This document shows positions 1 to 13,200 of a stretch of 58,923 bases of DNA, piece by piece. This DNA is from Klebsormidium nitens (lineage: Eukaryota > Streptophyta > Klebsormidiophyceae > Klebsormidiales > Klebsormidiaceae): contig DF237502.1 in assembly GCA_000708835.1 (NCBI GenBank), positions 1 to 58,923 of the forward strand. The letters run 5' to 3'. A program made the position numbers and the translations under genes. The notes below the pieces were generated by a model. It saw nothing but the letters and a program-made list of their open reading frames with translations, was not told the origin of the DNA and ran no database searches. Numbering within the stretch: position 1 is the first letter of the stretch; every line of letters starts with the position of its first letter.

Positions 1-1259
1 AATCGTGGGCCTATCCAACATCAACGGGCCGCTACGGACTAACTAAAAGTATGTGCAGAAAACGATACTAACACGCACTCCTGAGATCAACTCTACGCTA
101 CAAGCTACGTCCAAATTAGAATCGGTCCTCTCGCCGCCGCCGGGTGAGGCCGTTAAAAACCCTCCGCCGGATCGGGTCCGCTCAGCGTGGAGCCACGTCA
201 TGGGCCGGTAGGGAAAAGGTACTCGAATTTGGGACCGGCGGCGAGGAGAGGGCGACGCGGGCGGCTGTAGCGCAGAGTTGATCTCAGGAGCGCGCGATGA
301 CGTCATACTGCAGAGAAAATGGGGAAACAGCAGAAACACGAACGGGCGGTTTAAAGCGGAGTACGAGAACGTTCGTAGCAGTCACGAGAGAAGCAGAATG
401 AAGAAGAAAGAGCAGAACGCTGCTCTTTATACGCCGCTGCGCGGCGACGCGGCCGCGGCGCGGCGCGGGAAATTGCAAATTTCAGACGCGGTTCGCGCCA
501 AGAGAACCGCGATTCTCAGCGCGCAGGCGCGCACTGAGAATCTACAACTCATGGCGGCATTGCAACTTGTCTGCCTTTGCGAATATCTGATACCCGAAAT
601 CAATGGGCCATGGCGGTTGGGGGAGCTATGCAGCCGATGCTAGGGGGTTGAGGGGTTCACGAATCCACATTGGGAAAAGACAAACGACTCCTTTTTTGGC
701 AACGTTGGAAAGTGTTGGATCATCAATGGATGGCGAAGAAGAAGCCCATATTCAATATGATATTGACATCTTGTTGAGGAAAGAGATATGCCGGACATGT
801 CTACTTTGACGGTCTAGCTTGTTGGTCGGCAGAGCGGACTACTCATCACCGTGGTGGAGAGGAGTGGCTACAATTGGTGGCAATGGAGTTGCTTTGTTCT
901 CTTGGGTTGCCGGACAGCAGCGTAGTATTGCACAGGAATGGTGATGTTGAGGGGCTCGAAAAGTGATATTTGCATGGTAGCTGCACACAAGCAGCTCAAG
1001 AAAACCTGGCGTTGAATGAAACACAACGATGTTGTATTGGATTGGAAAACACGGACCGGTGAGAAAATCGAGGAAGATGATCTGTTCATCTAGCATTCTC
1101 ATTGCTTCACAAGGAGGAAGTCAACAAACTGTTATGCCTTCATATCGCAGCCATCAGTGAGCCCTGAATTGTGATTAGGCTCCAGCTCACTACCCTTTTC
1201 AGTCCCTTAGCTGGAACCCCTTCGCTAGCTTCACTCTAGCTGCATCCGTTAGCACGAAG
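1..1259. other. Upstream region of the histidine kinase gene
   Basis: No gene is supported here. Short open frames on both strands lack paired splice sites or recognisable domains. The stretch holds a very GC-rich patch around 430-490, a perfect TGACGTCA palindrome at 298-305, and a pyrimidine-rich acceptor-like site ending at 1202. The reading frame of the first kinase exon stays open back to that acceptor, so a 5' UTR intron or one further small upstream exon is possible. The promoter of the kinase gene should lie in this stretch, but I see no convincing TATA box. Confidence 0.5.
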
Positions 1260-4200
1260 ATGAAGCACGGCAATGCCAAGCTTCGAGGGGTTGCAGAATT
1301 GGAGACAGGCGCTGAAGATGAGGGGCTCGGCTTCTCAACTGGGGGGGGGAAATCAGCAACTGAGGAAGGGGGGGAGTCCAAGAGGCGGCCACCGAGATAC
1401 ACCGTGCTCATTACAAGGCTGGCAATCATGGTGAGGACAAAAGCAACCAGGCAAGCTATGTAGTCACAGGCCGGGAGCTTGAGATGCTCAGTTTCTATTA
1501 TGCTGAAAGCAAAGGATGGACAATCGAGGGTAACATATGGACAGAAACAGATGATGCTGAAGTAAGAACTTGCATTTAGTTGGCCCTGCAGCTCCTCCTC
1601 CCTGCCGCCCGTGTCTCTTCCTGTGTCAGTAGGCAAGAGTTTGAATGTCCACTTGGTTGCTTCTGGGGCTCTCTCGAACTAGGTTCTGTCTGAGGACAAA
1701 TCTAAGCTTGCTTGCATCCTTGACAGCCTGAATGTCAGTTTGCAGCCACAGCAAAAGCAGACCTGACCAAACCACCAATGGTGTGTGCCGCTCAAACAAC
1801 TCTGCAAGGCAAAGTGTATCCTGCTCAGACCGCTGTCCTCCTGTGCAGACACTCTTCGCGGTGACAGTCACCCTCCTGAGTATCTTCACATGGTTCTGGA
1901 CGTCGCAGAGCACGAAGCAGGCAGCAAACAGCCTGGGAGACTCCCTAAGGTACGGCAGTTTTCCACGCTGCAGGTCAATTCTGCTAGCAGTATAATGAAC
2001 AAACATACACACTCATCACACATGGGTATGAGCTTGCAAGGCGAAACCATTGCTGATGACAGAGGATGCTCCATTCCTATGCCCTGCTCACTTTAAGAGA
2101 TGTTCCCTGGCTGCGAAAAAGATGTTGCAGCATGTCATACTTGGACGCGCCCTGTGCATTCCAATGAGAGATTCAATAGGCCGCTTCCTGAACTGGAGAC
2201 TCAAGTGTTCACGGTGTGCAGAAGGTAACGGCCTCTGCCCTCAGCCCTTGGCTTCTGCACCATGTTGAACTGCTAGGAGAGACTCTTCTTTTTGGCGCCA
2301 TTCTGATTGCTGATCTCTTGCAATGAATCAGAGCAAGGCTAAGGCTACCTTTCAACCAGTCTGGCGCAAGGAAGTATGATCCTAGTATTGACACCCCTAC
2401 AAGCACTGCTATTTGCCCCTGTGTAATGTCGTCTGGCCCTGGTGGGAAGGTCCCGACGAGGTGCGCGAACGAGGGCACTAATGTACCAGTTGGTCTTCTG
2501 GTATTCCCTTGCAGGCACAATATTTTAAACGGGTCAGTGGTTCACATGACCCGCATCCTGTCAGACCAGCAGTCGGCACTGAACGTCACGGTCAATGCGG
2601 CGATGTATCAGCATCAGCTGACTGGGGAGGTTTTGGGGAGCGATGTAAGCAGCCACTTGAATCATTCACCAGATGCACTTTAGAAAACCTCCAGTGCTCG
2701 TGGTTGGCCCCATCCCAGAGTTGTCGTTTCAAAGCAGCAGACACAGGTTCCAGATGCTGTCCTCCTTTATCATTTATGTTGGTTCATTCCTTCAGCGTGA
2801 ACAGGACGCTTATGGACTTTGTCAGAGGAAATTGTGAAAAATGCTGTGTATGAGATTGGCTGAATCGAATTCCGTCGGCAACAGAATTCGTCAGTATGTG
2901 CGCAGGGTGTTTCCCAAGGGGTCCAAAATGATTGTACAGGAGGAAAGTTAGTATTTAAGGAAGCTGGCCTTTTGACAGTCTATCGAGCCTCGTTGTACGT
3001 GGACTGCCCCATTAAACTTTCTGTGCTTTTTGGTGACCAATTTTCAAGACGTCCTGCATTCAGACATTCCTATTCTGAACGACACAGAGCACTCCTTGCC
3101 CTTTGCAGCCATCCCGTGCTCAATAACTGTCTGTTGTACAAAGTACAACTGCTGGAAACGGTGAAAGCAAGGGAAGGGGTTAATTATCCGACCAATTGGA
3201 GCTCACGTCCCAAGAAACCCAATTCTTCATAAGCCGCCTCCATACAGGCTTTCCGACTTCCAGACTGGCCTTGCAATTCCTGCGCCCTCAATCATTTCTC
3301 CGGTGCTTACAGATGCGCCGCGAGGTCTGGGGTGTTGTCGCTAACCGAAACTACGCTTTTACCAGCTCCACCGTCCTTGCCTCGGCCTATTTCCAGTCGC
3401 TGAATCCGGGTCAACCTCCTCAAGAGTCGTTTGTGAATATCAGGTAGGGAAGCACATGCCAGAATGCATTGGTGAGAAAAGCTTGGTCAGAGCTCGGTTG
3501 AAACTCGGCCGATTGAATCTGGATTCGTAGACTTTGGAAATGCCATGCCGCAGGGCGCCTAATCAAGTAGACTTTCTCTCGGAAGGTTTAACAAGTCCCT
3601 AGTGGGGCCTCTTAAAGCCACTAGACAAGACTTGAACGGGCGTCTGAGTCACGGTCTCTTCATTTTCTGACCGTACATCCAGGCCGCTCGTAGCACGGGT
3701 GCTTACATCCATCCAATTCTTTTCAGACATCCCTCCGCTCTTTCCTTCGAATGAGATCCGTCGCATTTTCCCTTCTTTTGCATCTTCCGTTGCCAGAGCA
3801 TTTTTTCTCTTTTGGGCGTGGTTTCCATCCACCTTTCTGCTCCTGCAGCTACTCACCGGAGGAGACACCGACGATCTACAACGTGTCGCTCGATGCGTAC
3901 GGCAACCGCATCGGCCCGGTCGGGGTTTTGACCACCGACCTCGACCCCCGTCAACGGGACTACTACCTCGGAGCCCAGAACTTGTCTACCGGTCAGGTGC
4001 ATTGGAGCCTTTACTACTCCGCCCGAAGCTTCCCGGTCCTGTCGGCTTCTACGCCCCTGAGAGATGGGACCGGAGACTTCCTCGGAGTGAAGATTGTCAT
4101 CCAGCAGCTTGGTTCCGTCAGCAACTTCGTGACCAACATGTGGGACATGCGAGGAGGTGACTCTCGCGTCTGGATACATCTTTGCACCCCCCTCTTCGCG

Positions 4201-7200
4201 TGACGTTGCCCTTTTAGTTGGCCCCGTTGTTGGCGTACCTGTGTCTGACTGAAATCTGAAGCGATAAACGGCAAATATCTGTCGGTTTTCCAATGCAACG
4301 TCCTCTCCCCACCGGGATGTTCCTTTTCGCCTCCACTCTTTACAGTTATCTGTCCTCCCATAACAATCTCTTCGTGTCGTCCGACGAACTTCTGACGCGA
4401 AGATGACCGCTTATTGTCCCAGGCTCCAAGCAGATAACCACCTTATTGAAATGCTGCCAGACGGCTTCCTTTCACGGCATCCTCTTCCCTTCAAGACCAT
4501 CTTTGGAAAAGCAGGCGTTCCTCACTTCCGACAGCAATTTGACCGGACACCGCCTCACTTGTTGTGAGCATTTGACCGATCTTACTGCAGGCATGATTTT
4601 CTTCATGACGTCAGACGGCTTCCTCCTTGCGTCATCCGGACCCCGGGAGGATTTTCTGAACAATTACGAACTGGGCGGCCGCCTAAGACGTGCCACTGAA
4701 TCCACGTGCCCCCTCATCCGTTCGACTGACCACTTTCTGATGAAAGAGTGAGTGCGACATCTGTCGGCCTCTCAACGAGGCCAGGTATTGAGGGATGCCC
4801 TTCCTCGTAAGTTGGTATGGTGTCGGAAGAAAGAGATCGGAGGGTTAAGTCCATTAGTCCTTTTTGATCACCTTTCCGATTAATCATTCAGGAAAGCGGG
4901 AAAGCCCGCAAGTGTTCCGTTGCCGAAGATATAAAGCTTTGCATAGTATGCCAGGAACGCGGCAGCTGTTGTCGGTACCTTGACCGGCCCAATCAGATAC
5001 GAATGCCGAGACATCGCGTTTACCATTTAGATCAATCCAATTTTATTGCTTCTCCGCAAATTCCCCCCTTTCCCAGGGAGCCAAAGCGTGAGACTTTTCC
5101 TCTGCACATCCGGGCGCATTCCGCAGTGCTTGGGCCAATCAGAAGTTTGTCGTGATCGGCGGACGACATTAATGATAAATCCCTTTCATTGAAATCATTG
5201 TCAATCTGTCAGGAATTCATGTCCCGATTGCTCTTTGATGCATCTCCGGGCCCGTCAGAAGTACAACATTTCATTGCCGACTCAGGATGATCGCAACGGA
5301 GATTCTAGTGACCAACTTTTCCGCCTTGAATTTCTGGCATGCCTGGGCTGATCCAATTGGGCGCGGAACCCGAGGGACCGAAGATTAACATTATAAACCG
5401 ACCAGAAATTAATGGTCATACTTGACCCGTCATTGAGATGCATATCTGCTCTACAGATTTGGCATGCCCGGGCTGCTCTCCGGTCCGATTCGGGTGGGGG
5501 ACGTGCAGCTCGAGGGGCAGAAATACTACGTCGATACGGTGCCAATCGAGAACGGCAATCTGCAAATGGTGGCGGTGCTCGCAATCCCCAGGCAAGCTTG
5601 GCTTTTGCTTCTTGTTTCTTTAGGGCTTGCACTCTTATTGTTTCTTCCTGGTCTGGCTAGGGCTTCCAATACTGTCGTTCGCATGGCTGCAGGACTGTGT
5701 AGTGAGAGCCTTGGGAGTTGAGATGATATTCAGACCTGTCGTTTTTAAAGCAATGCTTTCTGGTGGAAGACTCGAACCTTGAGAAGGTGTCCTTTCCTCA
5801 GTGCCGTGCTTCCGATGGTTTGGCGATGCATTTTGGTACTCGGACGCTCCTGCCTTGAGAGAAGAGTGTCACTTTTAGCGGTAGCTAGCGCGTGATTGCT
5901 GCACGAGCCTTGGATAAAGTGGCTAGCAACCCGTTGAAAGCAGCACACGAGCTTTACCGACGATGGAACGGTGATTTCGCTTTTCGGTGACATTTTTCTC
6001 CCCTGTCGAGATTGCCGGGCTTTCCCTGTGGTACTTTGATCATCAGAGGCATCTTGCAAAAATCTGAGAGGCGGCATCAAGAGCCGAGAAGAGATTTAAC
6101 CAGACGGGATCTCCCTGCTAGAATCTGATGGTACATTTGGCAAAGAAACATACTGCCAGGCAAGTACAGCGAGTGAGTGTGGGACCCGCAAATCTCTCAG
6201 GTCCCATGGTAACGAGACCCATGTCGAATATCCGTCGAAGTTTTCGACCGTCAACATCTTGACGCCGTTTGGCGAGAACGGGTGACATCAATCCAATGCC
6301 GACGCCCACTATGATCACCTGAAAATTTGTTATTTGCGCAGGGAGAGCATCATGGGGAGCATCGACAACCGAAGCCGCGTCACCGCAATCATGCTCTGCT
6401 GTCTATCTTCGGCGGCGTTTTTGATCGGGTGCGTGCTTGTGTTCCTCTTCACGAAACGCGTGTCCACTGAAGTCAAGCTCAAAGCGGAACTGGAAGAAGC
6501 CAAGCAGCGCGCAGAAGCACACAGCAAGGTAAGCTTGAAGTTCTGAAATCGTAAGGAAGGTATATTGATGGTTATATGTCGTCTTGTGGGACGAGATCGT
6601 GATTGAGGGAAATGAAGGAGGCCAGACTTCCATTTGACGCGCAAAGCAAGGCACGAATACTGCTCTACGGACCAGAACCATTTGATCTGTCGTGGTGACT
6701 CTTGGTAAGAGGTTGCGTTTGTCTTCCTCTTCAGTAAACGCGTTTGTTTTTCCAGCATTGTTGGTCATATCAGATACCGTTTCGGCGTCCATAGACAAGA
6801 CCGAAACACCATGAATCTTAGAACCGCAGGGCCAAAACTGCCTTCAACCAAGGCTATCACGGTCGAAGAGGTATCGCTTTTTGATAGATGCCTGCACTAC
6901 CTGGATGCTTTGGTCAGAATGGTCAGCCCAAAAGAGTAAATCACTTACGTCCCAATTAGGCCAGTGCATGAAATGAGAAGCTTCCGACCTGGCTAAACAC
7001 CTGAACCGGCGGTTTATGCGCTCCGCACCTGCACCCACCCAAATCCCCTGAGTCATTTCAACTTTTTGTTCCCCTGTCTTTGTTGTTTACTGCAATAGCT
7101 GACTTTTATTGACCACACAAACTTCCGTGCAGGCCAAGAGCATGTTTCTGAGCAACGTGTCCCACGAGCTGCGGACGCCCATGGCCGGCATCCTGGGCCT

Positions 7201-10200
7201 GCTGGACCTGCTGTCCGCGGACGAGATGCTGCCCGAACAAGCGGTGAGCGTCCGAAGCGTCCAATACCTGCCGGCACTAGAAGAGCTTCAGTTTTGAGTG
7301 TTGTTTGGAAAATTGGACAGTGGGCTCGGACGCATGCGGACGCCCATGGCTGGGCTCGTCGGCCTGCTACGCCTGCTGTCAGCGGACGAGATGCTGCCCG
7401 AGCAAGCGGTGAGCGTCCGAAGCGTCCAAAAGCGTATTGGTACTTGGATCTGAAGAGTTTCAGATTGAGTGTTTCTAGGGAATGTGAACAGTAGGCTCGG
7501 ACGCGTGCAGACGCCCAAGGCCGGCATCTGGCATGGCCTGCTGACTGTGGAGAAAGTGGTGGGAATCCAAATGTCCGAAAAGCCACCAGCTTCTGGAAAC
7601 TAGGGCTTTCGGGTTTGTGTACTTATGGTGTTCAGCATGTAGCTTCACTGGAGCACTCGCCGTTGAGTTCCACGTTATTGGATTGAATGTATGCTGACGC
7701 AAGGAACGCCCTGTGCAGACAAATGTGGACCAGATTCGACAGTGTGCCACGTATCTGCTGGGGCTCCTAAACAATCTGCTGGACCTTGGCAAAGTAAGGA
7801 GTCACGCCAACGAACGCACTGCGCTTCCGTTCTTTGATTGCTTTCAAGGCGGCTGGCACCCATAACGTGTCAGTCAAATTTCATTAATCCATGTAGCGCA
7901 CAGCTTACTCCACTTGCAACTGACATTCGTGCATCGACGTCCAGCATTACACCCCTTGGCAAATTGTTCATTTAACCTAGCTATCATGCTTCCAAATTCT
8001 GGTGTGCATCGTGTTTCGAGTCAGTCAGAAAGCGGTACGTCACCCGTTGAAGTGGATTAAGAATTCGAGGATTTGAAAGAACGTAGCTTTCAGTCCTTCT
8101 TATGTGGCCAAGAATTGACGCCGCGATCCTAAGGTTCCGAAGCGCGGACTTCTCTTCCGCCTCTGAGATAAGCTAGTGCTGCTTGTGTCGATTAAGAGAA
8201 CGCTTCACGGTATCTCACGGCTGTTTTCTGCAAAAAGAGTGCAGGCCCAAAATGTCCCGACGCTTTCGCCTGCAGATCGAGGCCGGCAAGCTTGAGCTCG
8301 AAAGCGCCGACTTCGACTTGGTCGCCGAGCTCGAGTCCCTGGTCGACATGTTCGCCGTCCAGTGCACCGCCCAGGGCATTGAAATTGGCCTGGAGCTACC
8401 GGGGGAGATGAACCGACTTGTCAAGGGCGACCAGACGCGCCTGCGCCAGATCGTCGTGAACCTGCTGTCCAACGCCATCAAGTTTTCCTCCCCTGGGGGG
8501 CATGTGTTGGTCAGGTGAAGCCACGAAACCATATTCAAATTCTCAAACAATTGGGTAGAATTCGACGTGATTGGTCGGGGTCTGAAGCCGATCGAGCGCC
8601 AGAGGAATGCGCTTCAACCTACTATCGGATGCGTTTCGTTTCGCCTATCGTATTTGAAGTGCTAGCAGTCATCTCGCTGGCGGTGGCACCAGATTAATCA
8701 CAACTGTCCGAACACTTCCTTCGTGAAATCGAAGAGGACCCGCCACATAACCGCCTCTTTCATTCAAGTCCGGGCGTATCAATCCCTTCTGGATACCGTC
8801 TTCTTGCTTTGAGTGCCTTCCGAAATTGGCAAAAGGTGCAATTGCGCCTGCGCATTTTACCTTGCTGCAAAACGACTATGATGGACCCGACTCCAGTCGT
8901 TCCTCAATAGTAACTCCATTGAATAGACGAAATAGCAGACTTGACATGCGGCGACAGTAGAACACACTGGCGGGCTTGAGCACCGCCGCGCCGGAAACCC
9001 TCACAAAGGAATCGCGAACAAAGTCCTAGTTAGTACAGATCAATCCAACCGCATTGGTTTGACGCCCAATTGCCTGAGGCTCTGGACCCTTCCCGCCTGC
9101 AGGGCTTCGCCTAATTCATCCTCCGGATCGCTCCGCACGTCCGCATCGGATGCCGCTGACGCCGTCCGCAGCTCTCGCGAAAGCGGCAGCCTCTTCTCCC
9201 CCCGCTTTTCCTTCCGGGCAAAGGAACCGTCCGAAGCGTCCGAACGATCCCCACCGTCCAGACCGTCCGAACGGTCCCCACCGCTTATACCGTCCGAACG
9301 GTCCCAACCGTCCAAAGCGTTCGAACGGTCCTCACCGCTCAAGGGGTCCGAACGGTCTTCACCGTCCACTTCCGGAGCTTTTGAAAGAAAGCAAGCAACT
9401 AGGCTGTGGTACACTTTCGAGGTCGAGGACGACGGAATCGGGATCCCTCCTGAGAAGCGGGAAATGGTCTTTGAGAACTTTGCGCAAGCAGGTGGGCACA
9501 CGTCATGGGTTGACGTCATTTCCTCCCTTACCGGGTTGGGTATGACGCCATCGATGATGCGAAAGTGGAGCTATGTCTATAGCAGAGCGGTAAAGCACCG
9601 CCGCTGCTCTAGTTTAAACGATTTCGCAGGGAGTGCGACTTTGGCGCCCAAACAGTATATGCGTGAGAATGTGTCGAAACTAGATAGGCGGATGGAATCT
9701 GAAAAGGTGGAAAGTTTGTTGGCTGCCGAGTTGCAAGTCGATCTCATTCGTCTATAGGAAAGCCTGATCCATCGAGTATCGTTAATGCAGATTCGTCCAC
9801 AACGCGACTGCATGGGGGCACTGGGCTAGGGTTGGCCATTGTGCGGTCGCTAGGTGAGGCACATCTGCTGGACAAGCCATTCAAGTCTTAGTATTATTTT
9901 TAATACCCTTGCGGCAATCTTCCAACCACCGTAGTTGTTTTCTGCGCGCTTTACATGGAGCCCGTTTCGGTTGGTAACTATGAGAACTACCGAGTCCGTC
10001 CATTGCTTCTTGTCATTTCAAGTGACAGTTTCTCAAACCGCATAAAGGGGCACTCCGAGTGCGAAGATGATCACAAATAGCAACATTCTAGCTACTTCAG
10101 TCCGGCAAGACACGAAGTTGCACTCAAGTTTTATGTCCGAGAAAGTTTGACGCTCCTCTAGTTGTGCCGCATCCTCTGTCTCTTGTTTGTCGCCGTCTTA

Positions 10201-13200
10201 AAGTCCACGTTAGAGCGTTTGCTGCCTGCTACCACCATCCGCTGCTTTCCAATTGACCATCAAAGTTTGGATGGCGAGGCACAACAGACTCTCGGATGCC
10301 AGTGCTGGTAAAGTTGAAATCATCCATACTGCTAAGATCGAAATCATCCGTACTGCAAAGCCTTCGAAGGATGTGACGTTAGCCTCCTCAACAAAGCGAG
10401 CCTCCGTAGCTCCTTCGCGGTTCAATATCTCCTCCGAATCACAAAGCACCATCTCCAAATAAGTCTAGAGGACGCTCAGATGCTGAGCCTACTCTCTGCA
10501 GTTCACCCTGATGGAGGTGACATCAGCATCACGCACAAGGCTAGCCCCGTTACTTCGTGACTGATCGGTATCTCCTCCTAAGCAACAACCGCAATCCCCG
10601 TAATGAGTAAAGTTTAAGATGCTCAAATATAAGCCCTCTTTTTGCAGTCCACATGATGGAGGGTGACATCAGCGTCGTGGACAAGGATGGCCCCGGGACC
10701 CTCATCCGCTTCCAGGTCTCATTTGAGGCCACCTGTGCGGACGCTGCGGGCGCGCCCGAAGGTGCACAAAGCTGTCCGATTGCGTCCGCAACCGAACCGG
10801 TCTGCAGGGGCGGCAACGTTCTGCTGGCGATGCCTGAAGCGCTCGGCCGGGGGATAGCAGAGAGGTAAGAAGTGGCTTCAAGATTCGTGCGCTCAACGCC
10901 CTTACTATACACAAACAAAAGGAGAGGGTGAGCAATCAAGAGGCAAGAAGTGCCAGAGCTTAGGCGCCCAATGCCGTGAATGGTTGCCTGATACAGAAAA
11001 GGGAGACGAATTCAACCTGGAGGACACATTGAATTCTCGTTACATAATGCGCTACCGCATGCTCTTTGGCTTACAAAACCTGAACCGCACTTGTTTTGGT
11101 CTAAATCAGTCGTCAAAAGTCTCCAACGTGCTGGCTCTTGTTTTCTAGTAACATTCTGGTCTTCCCGTCCACCTTTTGATTGACAGCAAACAAAGACACA
11201 GTGGCTCGACGGTGGACTATGGAAGGACCGAGCGTTCCATGCTTGAGCATCCAGGACCTGGATTGTATTTCAATCTTTCTTCAACCGTGTGCTGTTGTGT
11301 CTCGTGCCATGTGTCTCGCCGTTTAAAGTGTGGGCCCAGTCGAGTCAGTGACTAAGTTTTGCCACTTCCCTCTGTTCAAAGCTCGCTTGACTAGTATAAT
11401 ACCTCCGTTTGACACCGACAACGAGCTAGCTCTTGCTGAACGCGGTGATCCGTGGCTGCACATCCTTCTGAGCCCCTGACCTCATCACTCACCACACCAG
11501 GTACTTGCGGAAGGAAGGCTTCGACGTCCGCACCGCCACCACGTGGGCTGACGTCATCCCTCAAGCTGAGCAGCTGATAGCCCCTGGCAACATTTCGAAC
11601 TTAGTTGGCGTCGCGGCTGCGCACGCTGAGAACGGTCTGAAACATTCAAGCCGCCCAGAGGATTCGTATGGCGGCCATATATCGTCAGCCGGTGCGGAGT
11701 GCGAACTTGGCGCGAGCGGACACATCGTGATTGATATGGAGACTGCGGAAGGAGGACCCGAAGGCGGTGCGGAACACGGTGAGCCGAAACAATGTTGCTC
11801 TGACGACGAAAAGTGAACGAAAGGTTTGCTGCGAACCTTTGACCAGCGAAAGGAATGTCGAATCATATGCTTTTCCTTTTGATGGTTGGAGCTGCTCTCA
11901 ATTGAGTCCCTTTGCGTTTCTAACGGAACTCTTCCCGCTTACTCGTGGTCGCAGTTAGGGGAGCGAAGAGAAACGGGAGGAAAGGCTTGTTTTGGGTTTG
12001 TTCTCTGCATAGAAACATGTCTCAACAGTGACTGACGGTTCTTGCTCAGAGGACGCCATTTTAGCGTCCAAAAACTTCCGCAGTGCGCTTGTCCTTGTGG
12101 GCTGTTCATCTCAGCTGACGTGGCACTCTGCAGGCACGTGCCCGACGCTGGTCATCATCGACGTCAGCACTGTCCCGAGCCCTGCTGGCCCTAAAGAGCT
12201 GGGGGAGTGCTTGCGCCAACTAGAGCGGATACAGCCTCGAGCGGTGGTCGCCTGGCTGGTGTCAAGTGATACGCCAGTCTCGGTTCGACAGGTGAGCCGT
12301 TTGCTTTGAATCTGCTCTCAGGATTCTTTACTCGGTTTTATTCTTGTTGCGGGGTACTTGCAGTGTCAACGCAGCCATCAACCTGTAGACCCAGAACCAG
12401 TAGTGAAGACTCCTATTTTTCTGCGTCTTATATCAGGCATCGGGCTTGTGAGACTCTTTTCAACGTTGGACGACTTTGGCCGTTGAGTACTGTGTTGTCA
12501 ACGGGACCCCTTCATAGCCTCTCCAAAGGCTCACGTAACCCTGATGCGCATCTCAGAAGCTTAAGAAGTGAAGACCACTCTAAACCTTTGAAATTCCCTG
12601 TAGATCGGTTCCGTCTCCTCCAGAGTAACTTTGTCTTCACAGTTTACACTTGGCCACTTTCTTTCTGTCCACAGGTCCTTAAACATTTTCCTTGAAATTC
12701 TGGGTCCCTTCTTTCAGTTCTTATCTGCTCGATGTCTGCAAGAAGATCTGGTCTTCCATTCGACAGAGGCATCAATGCAGGTGGCATTTACAGCAGCGCC
12801 TTGGTATGTTTTCCTTGGCAGAAAAGGCTTTGTATTTCCGCCGACACGCATTAACCCAGGCATCAATACAATTTGGAAAACATCAAAGTCCACAGGCTGC
12901 CGTCGCAGACCTAGCAGGGTGAGATGAAAACTCACCGCTACAACGGCGCGCTCTCTGAAGTTTTGACAGTCGCTGTTGAAACGTTGCAAAACTGAAGCCT
13001 CTCATACCGAACGTTTTTCAAGCAGGAGCCGCTCTCTTCTACGTCTTCAGCGCACCCTATCCTTCTTTCCTCGTCGCTCTTGAACTGTATTTCTTGTCAA
13101 TTTCTTCCATACCCTGTCAGCTGAATGAGATAAGCCGCCACTCACGTTTGGACGGCTGCCACGTGGCACAATCAGATCAGCGTTTTCTCGCCCTCTGCGC

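Noticed and set aside
1199-1636. Minus-strand 145-codon frame with a membrane-like stretch
   Set aside because: It is antisense to the first kinase exon, which has a fitting donor, phase and AHK1-like sequence; the hydrophobic run is a shadow.
2893-2951. Possible extra kinase exon
   Set aside because: An acceptor-like AG and a GTTAGT donor exist, but the phases do not fit the flanking exons, while joining 2644 directly to 3313 does.
9040-9519. Minus-strand frame with GDRSD repeats
   Set aside because: Mirror image of the coding minisatellite; the plus frame continues into the kinase G1 box.
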